Position numbers and translations under genes: made by a program. Shown here one piece after another: positions 16,830 through 23,849 of a stretch of DNA of 38,488 nt. Location of the stretch: assembly GCA_034439955.1 (NCBI GenBank), contig JAWXBJ010000227.1, positions 1 to 38,488 on the forward strand, written 5' to 3'. This stretch comes from UBA7672 sp034439955. GTDB taxonomy: Bacteria; Pseudomonadota; Alphaproteobacteria; Caulobacterales; Hyphomonadaceae. Position 1 is the first letter of the stretch, and each line of letters starts with the position of its first letter. The notes under the pieces are model-generated. The model searched no databases and had not been told where the DNA came from. It saw nothing but the letters and a program-made list of their open reading frames with translations.

Positions 16830-17957
16830 ATGAGCCGTGTGAAACAAATCTACGACGCCCGATTGGCCGCCGGCCAGCTTCTGCCCGATCCTGCCCAGGC
16901 CGAGGCGGTGGCGCTGCTCGACGCGCTGGCACGGTCCCTACCCCGTGCGGGGCGGTGGTTCGCGCCTGGACGACGCGCAGCCGCGCGCGGGCTTTACATC
17001 TGGGGGTCCGTGGGTCGCGGCAAGTCAATGCTGATGGACCTGTTTTTCGAAGCCATCCCCACGAGGAAGAAGCGCCGCATCCATTTTCATGACTTCATGA
17101 TCGAAACCCACACGTTCATTTTTGAGTGGCGCAAGCTCACGCCAGGCGAGCGCCGCCGCCATCCAGCCCATGTGCCCGAGGCCGAAGACGATCCCATCGC
17201 CCCTGCAGCCAGAAACATCGCCAACAGCGCCTCGGTGCTCGGCTTCGACGAATTTCATGTCACCTCGATCGCCGACGCGATGATCCTCGGCCGGCTGTTC
17301 GAGCAACTGTTCGACCGGAATGTAGTGATTGTCGCGACCTCCAATCGAAAACCCGCCGACCTCTATGAGAATGGCGTCAACCGCCAGCTCTTTATGCCTT
17401 TTGTCCGCCGGTTCGAGGCGGAACTCGACGTGATCGAGTTGAAGGCCGCCCGCGATTACCGGCTCGACCGGCTGTCGGCCGCGCCCGTCTACTACGCCCC
17501 GCTCGGCCCGGGCGCGGACACACTTATGAACGAGGCGTTCGCGCGGCTGACGGCCGGTGCGCCTGTGTCGCATGACATGCTGGAGGTGCAGGGGCGCACC
17601 CTGCGCGTGCGTATTATCTCGGCCGGCGTCGCCCGATTCTCGTTTGACGAGTTGTGCGCGCGTCCTCTGGGGGCGGCGGATTATCTCGCGCTGGCGCGGC
17701 GCTATCATACTGTGTTTCTGGACAACGTGCCCGCGATGACGTTCGAGCATCGCAACTGGGCGGCGCGCTTCGTCACGCTGATCGATGCGCTATACGAATC
17801 CAAGACCAAGCTGGTGATGTCCGCCGCCGCCGGGCCGGACGATCTTTACCCGGCCGGCGACGGGGCATTCGAGTTCGCGCGCACGGCCAGCCGCCTTCAC
17901 GAGATGCGCTCGGCCGGCTATCTCGCCGCCGAGCGTCAGGCAGAGCCGGCCGTTTGA
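16830..17957 (+). CDS. zapE: Cell division protein ZapE (AFG1-like ATPase)
   Basis: About 375 aa, AAA-type ATPase. Walker A is GSVGRGKSML, Walker B is VLGFDEFHVT, and an arginine-containing segment follows (RNVVIVATSNRKPADLY). In E. coli ZapE binds FtsZ; in mitochondria AFG1 assists quality control of respiratory proteins. Start at the ATG at 16830 (MSRVKQIYDARLAAGQL) is the family start; the frame to 16737 adds unrelated sequence. No strong ribosome site is visible. Its position two genes before the TCA genes is the usual alphaproteobacterial arrangement, with mdh next on the same strand, 495 bases away. Confidence 0.93.
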   Translation: MSRVKQIYDARLAAGQLLPDPAQAEAVALLDALARSLPRAGRWFAPGRRAAARGLYIWGSVGRGKSMLMDLFFEAIPTRKKRRIHFHDFMIETHTFIFEWRKLTPGERRRHPAHVPEAEDDPIAPAARNIANSASVLGFDEFHVTSIADAMILGRLFEQLFDRNVVIVATSNRKPADLYENGVNRQLFMPFVRRFEAELDVIELKAARDYRLDRLSAAPVYYAPLGPGADTLMNEAFARLTAGAPVSHDMLEVQGRTLRVRIISAGVARFSFDELCARPLGAADYLALARRYHTVFLDNVPAMTFEHRNWAARFVTLIDALYESKTKLVMSAAAGPDDLYPAGDGAFEFARTASRLHEMRSAGYLAAERQAEPAV

Positions 17958-18452
17958 CCCGCTGCGGCAATGCTGATCTGCTGCAAGAGATTGATCAGGG
18001 GCGCCGAGTTGAACTTGCTGAAACGGAGACTTGTCGCCATCCCGGGCTGCAACCAGGCCCGTTGCGCCTGGGCGCTGCAGGCCGTCACACGAAAGCCAGC
18101 TTAGGTCCTTTCGGGGCGCGGCAGGAACCGGGCCCATCGAGAGGGTCCCGCGCTTCGACGCTGATTGCCCGGCGGCGCGCCTTGCGCTAACCCCGCCTCG
18201 TCATCGTCCTGGTTCAGGGACGGCTGGATAAGGATTCCATGTTCGGCTTGCTGCTTGGATCGAGTAAAAAAGACTGCGGCGGATGGCGCAACTGCGTATG
18301 TCCTCTCGACGCTAGGCTCCGGCGCGGCCCCCCACTGATGCTAGCCTTAAAACTCCTCCCGAAATCGCCCCGTCGCCATTGACGAAACCGTCGCCGCGCG
18401 CGAACCCCTCGCTCAACGCGTCGCCTCGCCACAGTCTTCAGGAGACCTGCCC
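17958..18452. other. 495-base gap before mdh
   Basis: No long reading frame is convincing on either strand. The region holds a short plus-strand frame with a ribosome site (18239-18382, listed separately) and must contain the mdh promoter; no consensus hexamers stand out. The mdh ribosome site (GGAG, 18440s) is strong. Confidence 0.5.
18239..18382 (+). CDS. Candidate 47-residue Cys-containing small protein
   Basis: Short frame preceded by AAGGA four bases before its ATG. The peptide begins MFGLLLGSSKKDCGGW, holds three cysteines (residues 13, 19 and 21, the last two as CVC), and ends in a basic tail (PKSPRRH). It ends 70 bases before mdh. I cannot match it to a family. It could be a real small protein, a leader peptide for mdh, or chance. 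Confidence 0.25.
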   Translation: MFGLLLGSSKKDCGGWRNCVCPLDARLRRGPPLMLALKLLPKSPRRH

Positions 18453-19421
18453 ATGGCCAGAGCCAAGATCGCCCTCATCGGCGCCGGAATGATCGGCGGA
18501 ACACTCGCCCACATCTGCTCGCGCGAGGAGCTGGGCGACATTGTGCTGGTTGACATGAAGGGCGGCATCGCCAAGGGCAAGGGCCTCGATATCGCTGAGG
18601 CCGCCGCCGTCTACGGACAGGACGCCGCCATGTCAGGCGCCTCGCTCGATGAATACCAGGCGATCGCAGACGCGGACGTAATCATCGTGACCGCTGGGGT
18701 TCCCCGCAAGCCCGGCATGAGCCGCGACGACCTCATCGGCATCAATCTCGGCGTCATGAAATCCGTCGGCGCCGCGATCAAGAGTCACGCTCCCAAGGCC
18801 TTCATTATCTGCATCACCAACCCGCTGGACGCGATGGTCTGGGCGCTGCAGAAATTCTCGGGGCTTCCCGCCTCTCACGTGGTCGGCATGGCCGGCGTGC
18901 TGGATTCGGCCCGGTTCGCCTATTTCCTGTCGGAAAAAACCGGCGTCTCCATGGAGGACGTGAAGGCCTGGACGCTGGGCGGACATGGCGATGACATGGT
19001 GCCAATGGTGCGTTACTCGACTGTAGGCGGCCTGCCGCTTCCCACCTGTATCGAAGCGGGGATGTTCACGCAGTTCGACCTTGACGCCATGGTCGAGCGC
19101 ACCCGCAAGGGCGGCGGCGAGATCGTCGCCCTTCTGGAGACCGGCTCGGCCTTCTACGCCCCGGCGGAATCGGCGGTGGCGATGGCGAAATCCTATCTCA
19201 AGGACAAGAAGCGCGTGCTGCCCGTCGCCGCCAATCTGACCGGCCAGTACGGCATCAGGGACCTCTATGTCGGCGTGCCCTGCGTCATCGGCGCTGGCGG
19301 CGTCGAGAAGATCATCGAATTCCCGATGGACGAGGCCGAGAAGGCGATGTTCGCCAAGTCTGTCGCAGCCGTGAACGGACTGCTGGACGCCTGCCGCAAG
19401 CTGGAGCCGGAATTGGCGTGA
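18453..19421 (+). CDS. mdh: Malate dehydrogenase (LDH-like type)
   Basis: NAD-dependent malate dehydrogenase, 322 aa, of the lactate dehydrogenase-like type typical of Alphaproteobacteria. The Rossmann motif is GAGMIGGTLAHI, the acidic cofactor-binding residue follows in VLVDMKGG, the loop arginine pair lies in GVPRKPGMSRDDL, and the catalytic histidine is in LGGHGDDMVPM. A strong ribosome site (AGGAGA) precedes the ATG. In related genomes mdh leads the sucCDAB-lpd transcript; here the next gene downstream is an unrelated AlbA_2 gene and the suc block sits on the other strand at 0-9.4 kb. Confidence 0.98.
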   Translation: MARAKIALIGAGMIGGTLAHICSREELGDIVLVDMKGGIAKGKGLDIAEAAAVYGQDAAMSGASLDEYQAIADADVIIVTAGVPRKPGMSRDDLIGINLGVMKSVGAAIKSHAPKAFIICITNPLDAMVWALQKFSGLPASHVVGMAGVLDSARFAYFLSEKTGVSMEDVKAWTLGGHGDDMVPMVRYSTVGGLPLPTCIEAGMFTQFDLDAMVERTRKGGGEIVALLETGSAFYAPAESAVAMAKSYLKDKKRVLPVAANLTGQYGIRDLYVGVPCVIGAGGVEKIIEFPMDEAEKAMFAKSVAAVNGLLDACRKLEPELA

Positions 19422-19437
19422 GACTGGCTTCTGTCGT

Positions 19438-19497
19438 GACTCGACTCTAGTTCGGAATCATGGATTCCGATATGCGGGTCGAATGCATGGGAGATTC
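19438..19497. promoter_or_regulatory. Cluster of five GANTC motifs upstream of the AlbA_2 gene
   Basis: GANTC, the recognition sequence of the alphaproteobacterial cell-cycle methyltransferase CcrM, occurs at 19438-19442, 19443-19447, 19455-19459, 19463-19467 and 19493-19497. Two of them form the arms of a short palindrome, GGAATC-atg-GATTCC. The cluster starts 17 bases after the mdh stop and ends just before the next gene. A methylation-sensitive promoter is the obvious guess. Confidence 0.5.
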
Positions 19498-19520
19498 CAA
19501 CGCGCGCTTACGCTCGAGGT

Positions 19521-20471
19521 TTGCTGGAAATAGAAATTGCTGTCGTGAAGCGCATGAGGCTATGGGGCCTGCAACGCGACTATATTTTTTCTTTTCTCGC
19601 GGAGCCCGGTCGGGTTCTAACACCCGCGTGCGTCAACGAGATTTGGAATGAGAAAATTGGACCGAATGTGCGCCCTGCCTCGGAAGCGGTCGTTCGCTCG
19701 TTCGTCAGCAACAAGCTCAATGCAACTGGCTTTGTCGATGAGCAGAATTTTGATCAGCCAATCTCGTTATGGCGAATTCAACAAACACTCATCTGGAATT
19801 CTCCAGACCAGAGCTCGTTTCCATTCGAGGAGGGATACGAGACGGAATTCAAGATTGTCTTCCAGCCCGATAAGTCCGCCAAGTACATGAAGACGATGTG
19901 CGCCTTCGCGAACGCCAGCGGTGGCTACATGTTCTTTGGTGTTTCTGACGGCGGAATGCCTATTACGTTTGAACCGTCCGCGTTTCGTGATCACGATTGG
20001 GACGCCTTTGACAAGCTGCTGCATGGCCGTTTCAGCCCGTATGTTCGCTGGAGCCAAACCATTGTTGATCTTCCGGGGATGCCAGACCATCAGCTCGACA
20101 CGCACCTTATAAAGCGCTTGGCTACAGCGAAGAATGTTCCGCCCGAAAGGTATGAATGGCTGACCCAACCAGGCGAGAAACCTCCGAGGCCGGTGGGGGT
20201 CATATATACTTATCCCTGTCGAGAGCGTGTGAGATGCGTAAAGACGATCTCACCAGATCTCAAGAATGGCCTCTCGTATGTTCGACTGAAAGGCCGCAAC
20301 GCCTCATACGAAAACGAGCAGGACATCCCTACAAGCGTCAATCGCGCTGGTTTGTGGCGAGATGGAAATAACACGCGAATATCGCGCCTCGCTGATTTCG
20401 ATACGCGCCGACGTCGCCGAATCAAAAACAGCAGCAAGGGTCGCGGTCACGTCCAAGGCTCTCTATTCTGA
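19521..20471 (+). CDS. AlbA_2 (Schlafen-type) putative DNA/RNA-binding protein
   Basis: A 316-residue protein, not part of the neighbouring pathways. Residues about 10-55 are helical and may be a DNA-binding module (SFLAEPGRVLTPACVNEI). Residues about 105-180 match the AlbA_2 fold: YETEFKIVF, then CAFANASGGYMFFGVSDGG. The C-terminal part (SYVRLKGRNASYE) fits the end of that domain, followed by a basic tail rich in Arg (TRRRRRIKNSSKGRG). AlbA_2 proteins include Schlafen-like regulators and some defence proteins. The frame begins at a TTG at 19521 with GAGGT directly before it; GTG 19545 and ATG 19554 are alternatives, and the frame is open further upstream. Codon use is clearly more AT-rich than neighbours, suggesting recent acquisition. 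Confidence 0.75.
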   Translation: MLEIEIAVVKRMRLWGLQRDYIFSFLAEPGRVLTPACVNEIWNEKIGPNVRPASEAVVRSFVSNKLNATGFVDEQNFDQPISLWRIQQTLIWNSPDQSSFPFEEGYETEFKIVFQPDKSAKYMKTMCAFANASGGYMFFGVSDGGMPITFEPSAFRDHDWDAFDKLLHGRFSPYVRWSQTIVDLPGMPDHQLDTHLIKRLATAKNVPPERYEWLTQPGEKPPRPVGVIYTYPCRERVRCVKTISPDLKNGLSYVRLKGRNASYENEQDIPTSVNRAGLWRDGNNTRISRLADFDTRRRRRIKNSSKGRGHVQGSLF

Positions 20472-20491
20472 TCCCAAATCGACAGACAGGC

Positions 20492-21031
20492 CTACTTGAC
20501 CCCCACCATCTCGATTTCGAATACCAGAGCGGCGTCCGGCGGGATCGGGCCGCCGGGCGTTCCCTGCGCCCCATAGCCGAGTTCGGAGGGAATATAGACC
20601 AGCCAGCGATCCCCGGGTTTCATCATCTGCAGCGCCTCGGAAAAGCCGGGCACCACAGCCGCTACGGGGAAGGTCGCCGACTCTCCTCGGTCAAAGGCTG
20701 AATCAAACGTCGTCCCGTCGGCATTGAGGCGCCCTTCGTAGAAGACTTCCGCCTGCTGGGCCGCCGTCGGCGCGACGCCGCTGTCCGGGCCGCTGGCGAG
20801 GACGACATACTCCATCCCGGTGCCGCTCTTTATCACGTCAGGCGAGGCGCTTGGCCAGGGGACGAACTTTGTGAAGGCGGTCGCGTCCACCCGCCTTGCG
20901 CTGGCGGCCGGGGCGGCAGCGGGTTCAGAGGCCACAACGGGCGCCGCAGGCTCGACGGCCACTGGCTCCTTTTCTCCACACCCAATCAGTGCAAGCACCA
21001 GGGCGGCCGCGAGCGAAATCCGAACCATCAT
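20492..21031 (-). CDS. FKBP-type peptidyl-prolyl isomerase lipoprotein
   Basis: A 179-residue lipoprotein that catalyses proline cis-trans isomerisation during protein folding in the envelope. The signal peptide MMVRISLAAALVLALIGC has its lipobox Cys at residue 18, followed by an Ala/Pro linker. The FKBP domain occupies about residues 75-178, with VFYEGRLNADGTTFDSAFDRG, cut here to VFYEGRLNADGTTFDS, then VPGFSEALQMMKPGDRW and IPSELGYGAQGTPG, and ends VFEIEMVGVK. All hallmarks of the FKBP active pocket are present. Convergent with the AlbA_2 gene (20 bases apart). Confidence 0.94.
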   Translation of the reverse strand: MMVRISLAAALVLALIGCGEKEPVAVEPAAPVVASEPAAAPAASARRVDATAFTKFVPWPSASPDVIKSGTGMEYVVLASGPDSGVAPTAAQQAEVFYEGRLNADGTTFDSAFDRGESATFPVAAVVPGFSEALQMMKPGDRWLVYIPSELGYGAQGTPGGPIPPDAALVFEIEMVGVK

Positions 21032-21172
21032 TGCATCCTTCTGTTTGGGTCAGAGCCTAAAGGCATCAACGACCGATGTCACCCAGCCAAGTTCCGCTTG
21101 GGTGTGGCGGGGTGAGCTGACAGTCGCGCCAGACGCCGATACAAAGCTGCCTCTCCTCGTTCAGAGAAGGTC

Positions 21173-21724
21173 ATGACCCAGAATTCCTTTCCCGTCATCG
21201 AGACTGAACGATTGATCCTGCGCGTTCCTCGGATCGAGGATTTCGAAGCATGGGCCGCCTACATGGCGGACGAGGAAGCCGCCCGCTACATTGGCGGCTT
21301 GCAGTCCCCGTCGGTTTCCTGGCGCGGCCTCGCCACCATGGCGGGATCATGGACGCTGGTGGGTTTCGCCATGTTTTCGGTGATCGAGAAATCGACCCGC
21401 CTCTGGATCGGCCGCGTCGGCCCCTGGCGCCCGTATGGCTGGCCGGGACCCGAAGTCGGCTGGGGCATCATCCGGTCCAGATGGGGCGCCGGCTTTGCCT
21501 ACGAAGCCGCTGTCGCGTCGATGGATTTCGCCGTCGATCAGCTGGAATGGGACGACATCATTCATTCGATCCACCCCGACAACATCGCCTCGCAGAAACT
21601 CGCGCAAAGGCTGGGATCGACCAATCGCGGTCCCGGAAAGATGCCGCCGCCCTTCGAGAACAGTCCGGTCGATCTATGGGGCCAGACGGCGAAACAGTGG
21701 AAGTCAAGGCAGGCGGGACGGTGA
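21173..21724 (+). CDS. GNAT N-acetyltransferase (RimJ/RimL type)
   Basis: A 183-residue acetyltransferase. It opens with the RimJ/RimL pattern (ETERLILRVPRIEDFEAWA), has the acetyl-CoA-binding region GPEVGWGIIRSRWGAGFAYEA, cut here to GWGIIRSRWGAGFAYEA, and the later motif IHPDNIASQKLAQRLGS, all in standard order. The acceptor is unknown; candidates are small molecules or protein N-termini. Start at 21173 with GAAGG just upstream. Divergent from the FKBP gene. Confidence 0.9.
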   Translation: MTQNSFPVIETERLILRVPRIEDFEAWAAYMADEEAARYIGGLQSPSVSWRGLATMAGSWTLVGFAMFSVIEKSTRLWIGRVGPWRPYGWPGPEVGWGIIRSRWGAGFAYEAAVASMDFAVDQLEWDDIIHSIHPDNIASQKLAQRLGSTNRGPGKMPPPFENSPVDLWGQTAKQWKSRQAGR

Positions 21725-21824
21725 CGCGAATAAGGCCCGGCGGCGTAACCGGTTCATGTGCGCGCGCGAATACCCCGTGAGAGCCGATCAGTTACTGCCC
21801 GACGTTCAGATGGAGACCGTGTTC

Positions 21825-22403
21825 ATGAAACGCCTTCTCGCCGCCATTCTCGCCGTGCTTGCACCCGCGACGGCCCAGCTGACCTTGCCTGCAATGGCGG
21901 AGGAAGCAAAGATGACGGAACGCGGCCTCGCCGTCGGCGCGCCGATTCCGGCGCTCTCCGTCCTGACCCACACCGGCGCGACAGCGACTTTCGATCAGCT
22001 CAAGGGCGAAAAGGGGCTTGTTGTAGCGTTCGTTCGCTCGGCGGACTGGTGCCCGTTCTGCAAGAACCAGCTCAAGGATCTCGATACGGTGGCCGCCGAC
22101 CTCAAGGCGCGCGGCTATCCGCTGGTCGCCCTGTCCTACGACCCGGTAAAGACGCTGGCGACGTTCGCCGAGGCCAACAAGCTTGACTACACGCTGCTGT
22201 CGGACCCTGACTCGCGCACCATCGACGCCTTCGGCCTGCGCAACGAGGAGGTGCGCGGCAACAAGCGTTTCAATGGTATTCCGCACCCGGCGATCTTCAT
22301 CATCGGCGCCGACGGCGTCGTGAAGGCTAAGCTCTACGAGGAACGCTACCAGGATCGTCCGCCGGGCAAGCTGGTGGTCGCGACAATCGACGGCTTGCGC
22401 TAA
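21825..22403 (+). CDS. Exported peroxiredoxin-like protein (AhpC/TSA fold)
   Basis: About 192 aa with a signal peptide (MKRLLAAILAVLAPATAQ) and a thioredoxin-fold AhpC/TSA domain. The catalytic region SADWCPFCKNQL contains a CPFC pair (residues 76 and 79), between a peroxiredoxin and a thioredoxin active site; downstream, LVALSYDPVKTLATFAE and GIPHPAIFIIGADG are standard. It probably reduces peroxides or thiols in the periplasm. The ATG at 21825 follows a GGAG by nine bases; an in-frame ATG at 21810 is possible. A palindromic repeat begins at its stop codon. Confidence 0.88.
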   Translation: MKRLLAAILAVLAPATAQLTLPAMAEEAKMTERGLAVGAPIPALSVLTHTGATATFDQLKGEKGLVVAFVRSADWCPFCKNQLKDLDTVAADLKARGYPLVALSYDPVKTLATFAEANKLDYTLLSDPDSRTIDAFGLRNEEVRGNKRFNGIPHPAIFIIGADGVVKAKLYEERYQDRPPGKLVVATIDGLR

Positions 22404-22449
22404 AGCATCCTTCGATCAAGCCGAACCGGTTTGACCAAAGGAGGATGCT
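22401..22449. repeat. Nested-hairpin repeat at the peroxiredoxin stop codon, copy A
   Basis: Begins with the TAA stop of the peroxiredoxin gene. The outer arms are AGCATCCT (22404-22411) and AGGATGCT (22442-22449). The inner arms are TCAAGCC (22416-22422) and GGTTTGA (22428-22434), with one G-T pair and loop GAACC. The core GAACCGGTT is shared with copy B at 25253. No T-run follows, so it is not a classical terminator, but it may still stop or protect the transcript. Confidence 0.65.
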
Positions 22450-22486
22450 CGATCTCAAGAGCGCAGAGAGGGCGTGTTGCTTCGGT

Positions 22487-23077
22487 TCAGCCCAGTGTTT
22501 TGCCGGCGAACGGGTGAATGAATCCCTGGATCTGATAGGCTCGGCCGCCCCAGTAAGCGCCCGGAATGTGCCAGACCCTGACCTGCGACCAACTATTGTC
22601 GGGCGAGACGTCCATAACTGGAACGCCGAGGCTGATTTCGCCCTGCCCCAGCCAGTTGGCATGATCGACGCGGATGACGCGCGACGAGACGTGCTCCGTT
22701 ACGACGGCGACGTGTCCGCGCTTGTCGTCATTGTAGCCGCGCATGACCAGGACAGAGCCGGGCGCCGGCAGGCCCGACTGGGCATAGCGGCCAGTCGCCT
22801 GCGCCCACCAGGTGACGGCGTCGCCATAGATGGGAATGCCCGACGCCGCGCGGGCGAAGGGCACGCATTCCGAAGGCGGCGTTCCCTCCAGGACGCGCGG
22901 AGCATTCGCCGCGCCGAAGGGACGCTCCCCGAGATCGCGACCTGCAACTTGTGTCGGTGCGGCGACCGCCGCGACGGAATGGGACAAATGGCGTGAATAC
23001 AAGATCGGCGCCCGGCTTGGCGCGGATGCGCACGCCGCAAGTCCAACTCCCAAGAGGCCCAACGCCGCTGTCCGCAC
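22487..23077 (-). CDS. CHAP-domain lipoprotein (peptidoglycan amidase/peptidase)
   Basis: About 196 aa. The GTG at 23077 starts a lipoprotein signal (VRTAALGLLGVGLAAC, Cys at residue 16) and is preceded by GGGAG; the ATG at 23149 would give an implausible N-terminal extension. The CHAP domain covers about residues 60-180: the catalytic Cys lies in PSECVPFARA (residue 71) and the His in KRGHVAVVTE (residue 122), followed by the tryptophan-rich end VRVWHIPGAYWGG. CHAP enzymes cut amide bonds in peptidoglycan cross-links or glutathionylspermidine; outer-membrane anchoring makes a cell-wall role likely. Confidence 0.88.
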   Translation of the reverse strand: MRTAALGLLGVGLAACASAPSRAPILYSRHLSHSVAAVAAPTQVAGRDLGERPFGAANAPRVLEGTPPSECVPFARAASGIPIYGDAVTWWAQATGRYAQSGLPAPGSVLVMRGYNDDKRGHVAVVTEHVSSRVIRVDHANWLGQGEISLGVPVMDVSPDNSWSQVRVWHIPGAYWGGRAYQIQGFIHPFAGKTLG

Positions 23078-23192
23078 GCCCGACTCCCTACGAGGCCGAG
23101 TTGAACTTAAAGGAGGCCGATGAGCGTCGGATGAACAATGGCGTGACAACCGCCGCTATCGGGGTAACTTGCGTTGGCTTCGCGGGGCCGGC

Positions 23193-23585
23193 CTAAAACG
23201 GCTCAAAACACCCATAGATCCGCTGACGGATGATAAGCCCGTCCTCGAACTCGATCACCTGGACGAAACGCGCCCGCACCGCATCCCCGGCTCGCAGCAT
23301 GCCGTACGGCACGTCAAGGTAGCCCATCCAGCCTATTTCCAGAATGACCCGGTCGCCCACTACCGTGACGGTGTGGACATCGAAAATCAGTCGGGACATC
23401 AGTTTCCGCGCAGATTCAGCGCCGCGCAGGATCTCAGCAAGGCCGCGCCGGGCGCCGGCCGGCACGAGGCGATTGGGGTATTCGTCCTGCACGATATCGG
23501 AATGGTAAAAGGCCGCGAGCTCTTCGCCCGTCGCCCCGCCTTCGATCGCGGCGATGTAGGCCCGCGCACGCCGTTCGAGTGACAT
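23193..23585 (-). CDS. SnoaL-like/NTF2-fold protein
   Basis: A 130-residue cytoplasmic protein of the SnoaL-like NTF2 superfamily. It opens MSLERRARAYIAAIEGG and continues with AAFYHSDIVQDEYPNRL, a central strand set (LIFDVHTVTVVGDRVILEIGW) and IEFEDGLIIRQRIYGCF at the end. These proteins act as isomerases, hydrolases or binding proteins for small molecules, and the pocket residues do not tell which. AAGGAG eight bases upstream of the ATG at 23585 sets the start; the longer frame to 23810 overlaps the leuC promoter region. Divergent from leuC. Confidence 0.85.
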   Translation of the reverse strand: MSLERRARAYIAAIEGGATGEELAAFYHSDIVQDEYPNRLVPAGARRGLAEILRGAESARKLMSRLIFDVHTVTVVGDRVILEIGWMGYLDVPYGMLRAGDAVRARFVQVIEFEDGLIIRQRIYGCFEPF

Positions 23586-23813
23586 GGCCGAGCTCCTTCT
23601 AAAGGACCAGCGGGATGCCGAAAAGTTCGGCATAGGGAAGCGGCGCGAAGCCGGGCTGCATGCTGAACCGCATCCTGATCTCCTCCCGAAGAGCCCGCAG
23701 CGGGCAGATTCTAACAGAACCTCCCTTTCAGGTTTAGCATGGATTGACACTGCAAACGTGAGCGCCGCAAAGGCCTGGTTCCGCCGCGCTGACGAGAAGG
23801 CCGCGCCCAAAGC

Positions 23814-23849
23814 TTGCGAGGCGTCGCTGACCCGCGCATATAGCCGCCA
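23814..23849 (+). promoter_or_regulatory. Putative leuC promoter giving a leaderless transcript
   Basis: TTGCGA (23814-23819) and CATATA (23837-23842) are 17 bases apart, and transcription would be expected to begin about seven bases after the second box, at the A of the leuC ATG (23849). There is no ribosome site before that ATG, which agrees with leaderless translation. Leaderless genes are common in Alphaproteobacteria such as Caulobacter. The hexamers only partly match consensus. Confidence 0.4.

Noticed and set aside
19521..20471. A multigene anti-phage defence system around the AlbA_2 gene
   Set aside because: The neighbours are mdh and an FKBP lipoprotein on the other strand; no partner gene fits a known system.
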